From: an uncultured Spirochaetales bacterium
Lineage (GTDB): Bacteria > UBP6 > UBA1177
Direction: 5' to 3'
Length of the DNA: 13,988 bases
Assembly (NCBI GenBank): GCA_902780365.1
Contig: CACZFE010000019.1
Coordinates: 1-13,988 of the forward strand
This document shows, piece by piece, positions 13,601 to 13,988 of the stretch. The position numbers and the translations under genes are program-made. A model generated the notes under the pieces. It made no database searches. It saw only the letters and a program-made list of their open reading frames with translations, and was not told where the DNA came from. The first letter of the stretch is position 1, and each line of letters starts with the position of its first letter.

Positions 13601-13988
13601 ATGCCTGGTAAAATCAAACTGTTCATAGCCTCTTTTCTATTTGTTTTCTGTTTTGCTTTCAGTTTTCCGTTCGTGATCCCTGGAGATATAAAACCCGTTT
13701 TTATCCATGAATTCATGGGCTGGGCTCTGATTTTTCCGGTCATGCCGCTTTTTTTCTATGTTGTAGGCTCGTTTAAAACAGTAAAAAAGCAGATCCTGGC
13801 GATTTATGCGATAACTGTCCCGGCAAACGCCTTTGTTTTTTACTGGATTTTCTATTCACTCAATATTTACGGCGGTCTCGGTGTGGTTGAAAGCGTCCTT
13901 GCCCTGATCCTTATGTTCTTTATTTTAGGTCTTTACTGGATCGTTTTCTGGCTTCTCGGCCGCTTCTTTTCCAAAAAGAGCGAAAAAA
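13601..13988 (+). CDS. lnt: Probable apolipoprotein N-acyltransferase, N-terminal membrane part only
   Basis: 129 codons are visible, cut by the window end. Hydrophobic segments lie at about residues 6-26, 38-58, 64-84 and 92-122. The block GWALIFPVMPLFF corresponds to the Lnt 'lgw.alvPLl' segment. FVFYWIFYSLNIYGGLGVVE resembles the conserved 'YWi..sl...ggl' region between early helices of Lnt. The catalytic nitrilase-like domain (Glu-Lys-Cys) lies beyond the window, so the enzyme call rests on the N-terminus and on position directly after ybeY. Lnt adds the third acyl chain to diacylated lipoproteins in the inner membrane, which would complete the three lipoproteins in this window. The end KKSEK is the expected loop after the fourth helix. 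Confidence 0.72.
   Translation, partial: MPGKIKLFIASFLFVFCFAFSFPFVIPGDIKPVFIHEFMGWALIFPVMPLFFYVVGSFKTVKKQILAIYAITVPANAFVFYWIFYSLNIYGGLGVVESVLALILMFFILGLYWIVFWLLGRFFSKKSEK

Noticed and set aside
2804..13705. 15-base exact repeat AAACCCGTTTTTATC at 2804-2818 and 13691-13705
   Set aside because: One copy belongs to the rlmH terminator region, the other lies inside the lnt coding frame. The two contexts share nothing else, so chance in AT-rich sequence is the simplest explanation.
13117..13743. 208-residue open frame on the - strand opposite ybeY and lnt
   Set aside because: It lies antisense to ybeY, whose zinc motif is complete. It has no recognisable motif or RBS-supported start, and long antisense frames are frequent here because of the codon bias of the + strand genes.
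1..13988. Mobile elements, CRISPR, tRNA/rRNA genes, riboswitches, defence genes
   Set aside because: No transposase or integrase motifs, no regularly spaced repeats, no tRNA-like cloverleaf or leader long enough for a riboswitch. All intergenic gaps are under 100 bases.

Overview
The window comes from a bacterium with a diderm (Gram-negative) envelope. It encodes three putative lipoproteins with N-terminal signal peptides, a periplasmic lytic transglycosylase, and the start of a probable apolipoprotein N-acyltransferase. All genes lie on the + strand, packed with 1-14 base overlaps or gaps under 100 bases. By eye the base composition is moderate. The lineage cannot be fixed from sequence alone. 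The low density of identical database-like motifs and the acidic, Cys-containing beta-helix lipoproteins suggest a poorly sampled phylum or a deltaproteobacterial-like lineage; this is inference.

Layout. (1) 2-1027: 3' part of an LPP20-like/PEGA-domain envelope protein, cut by the window edge. (2) 1093-2793: operon of an unrecognised lipoprotein, rsfS (ribosomal silencing factor) and rlmH (23S rRNA pseudouridine methyltransferase), ending in a likely intrinsic terminator. (3) 2872-5241: a long Slt-type lytic transglycosylase with its own promoter. (4) 5331-8065: two overlapping genes for paralogous right-handed beta-helix lipoproteins, behind a near-consensus sigma-70 promoter. (5) 8146-10392: a 12-TM SLC12-type (Na-K-Cl / K-Cl cotransporter family) cation-chloride transporter. 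(6) 10475-13988: operon of a 7TM-HD phosphodiesterase (PgpH/YqfF family, c-di-AMP hydrolase), ybeY and the start of lnt.

The genes are mostly housekeeping: ribosome maintenance (rsfS, rlmH, ybeY) mixed with envelope biogenesis (slt, lnt, lipoproteins) and osmotic or second-messenger control (SLC12 transporter, PgpH). The rsfS-rlmH, pgpH-ybeY and ybeY-lnt neighbourhoods are each known from other bacteria.

I found no mobile element, CRISPR array, tRNA/rRNA or defence system. The least ordinary observations are: four promoters sharing a -10 / GC-rich discriminator / T-tract-then-G layout, reminiscent of UTP-sensing promoters; a c-di-AMP phosphodiesterase gene next to a putative potassium/chloride cotransporter; an N-terminally extended PgpH; and the beta-helix lipoprotein pair.
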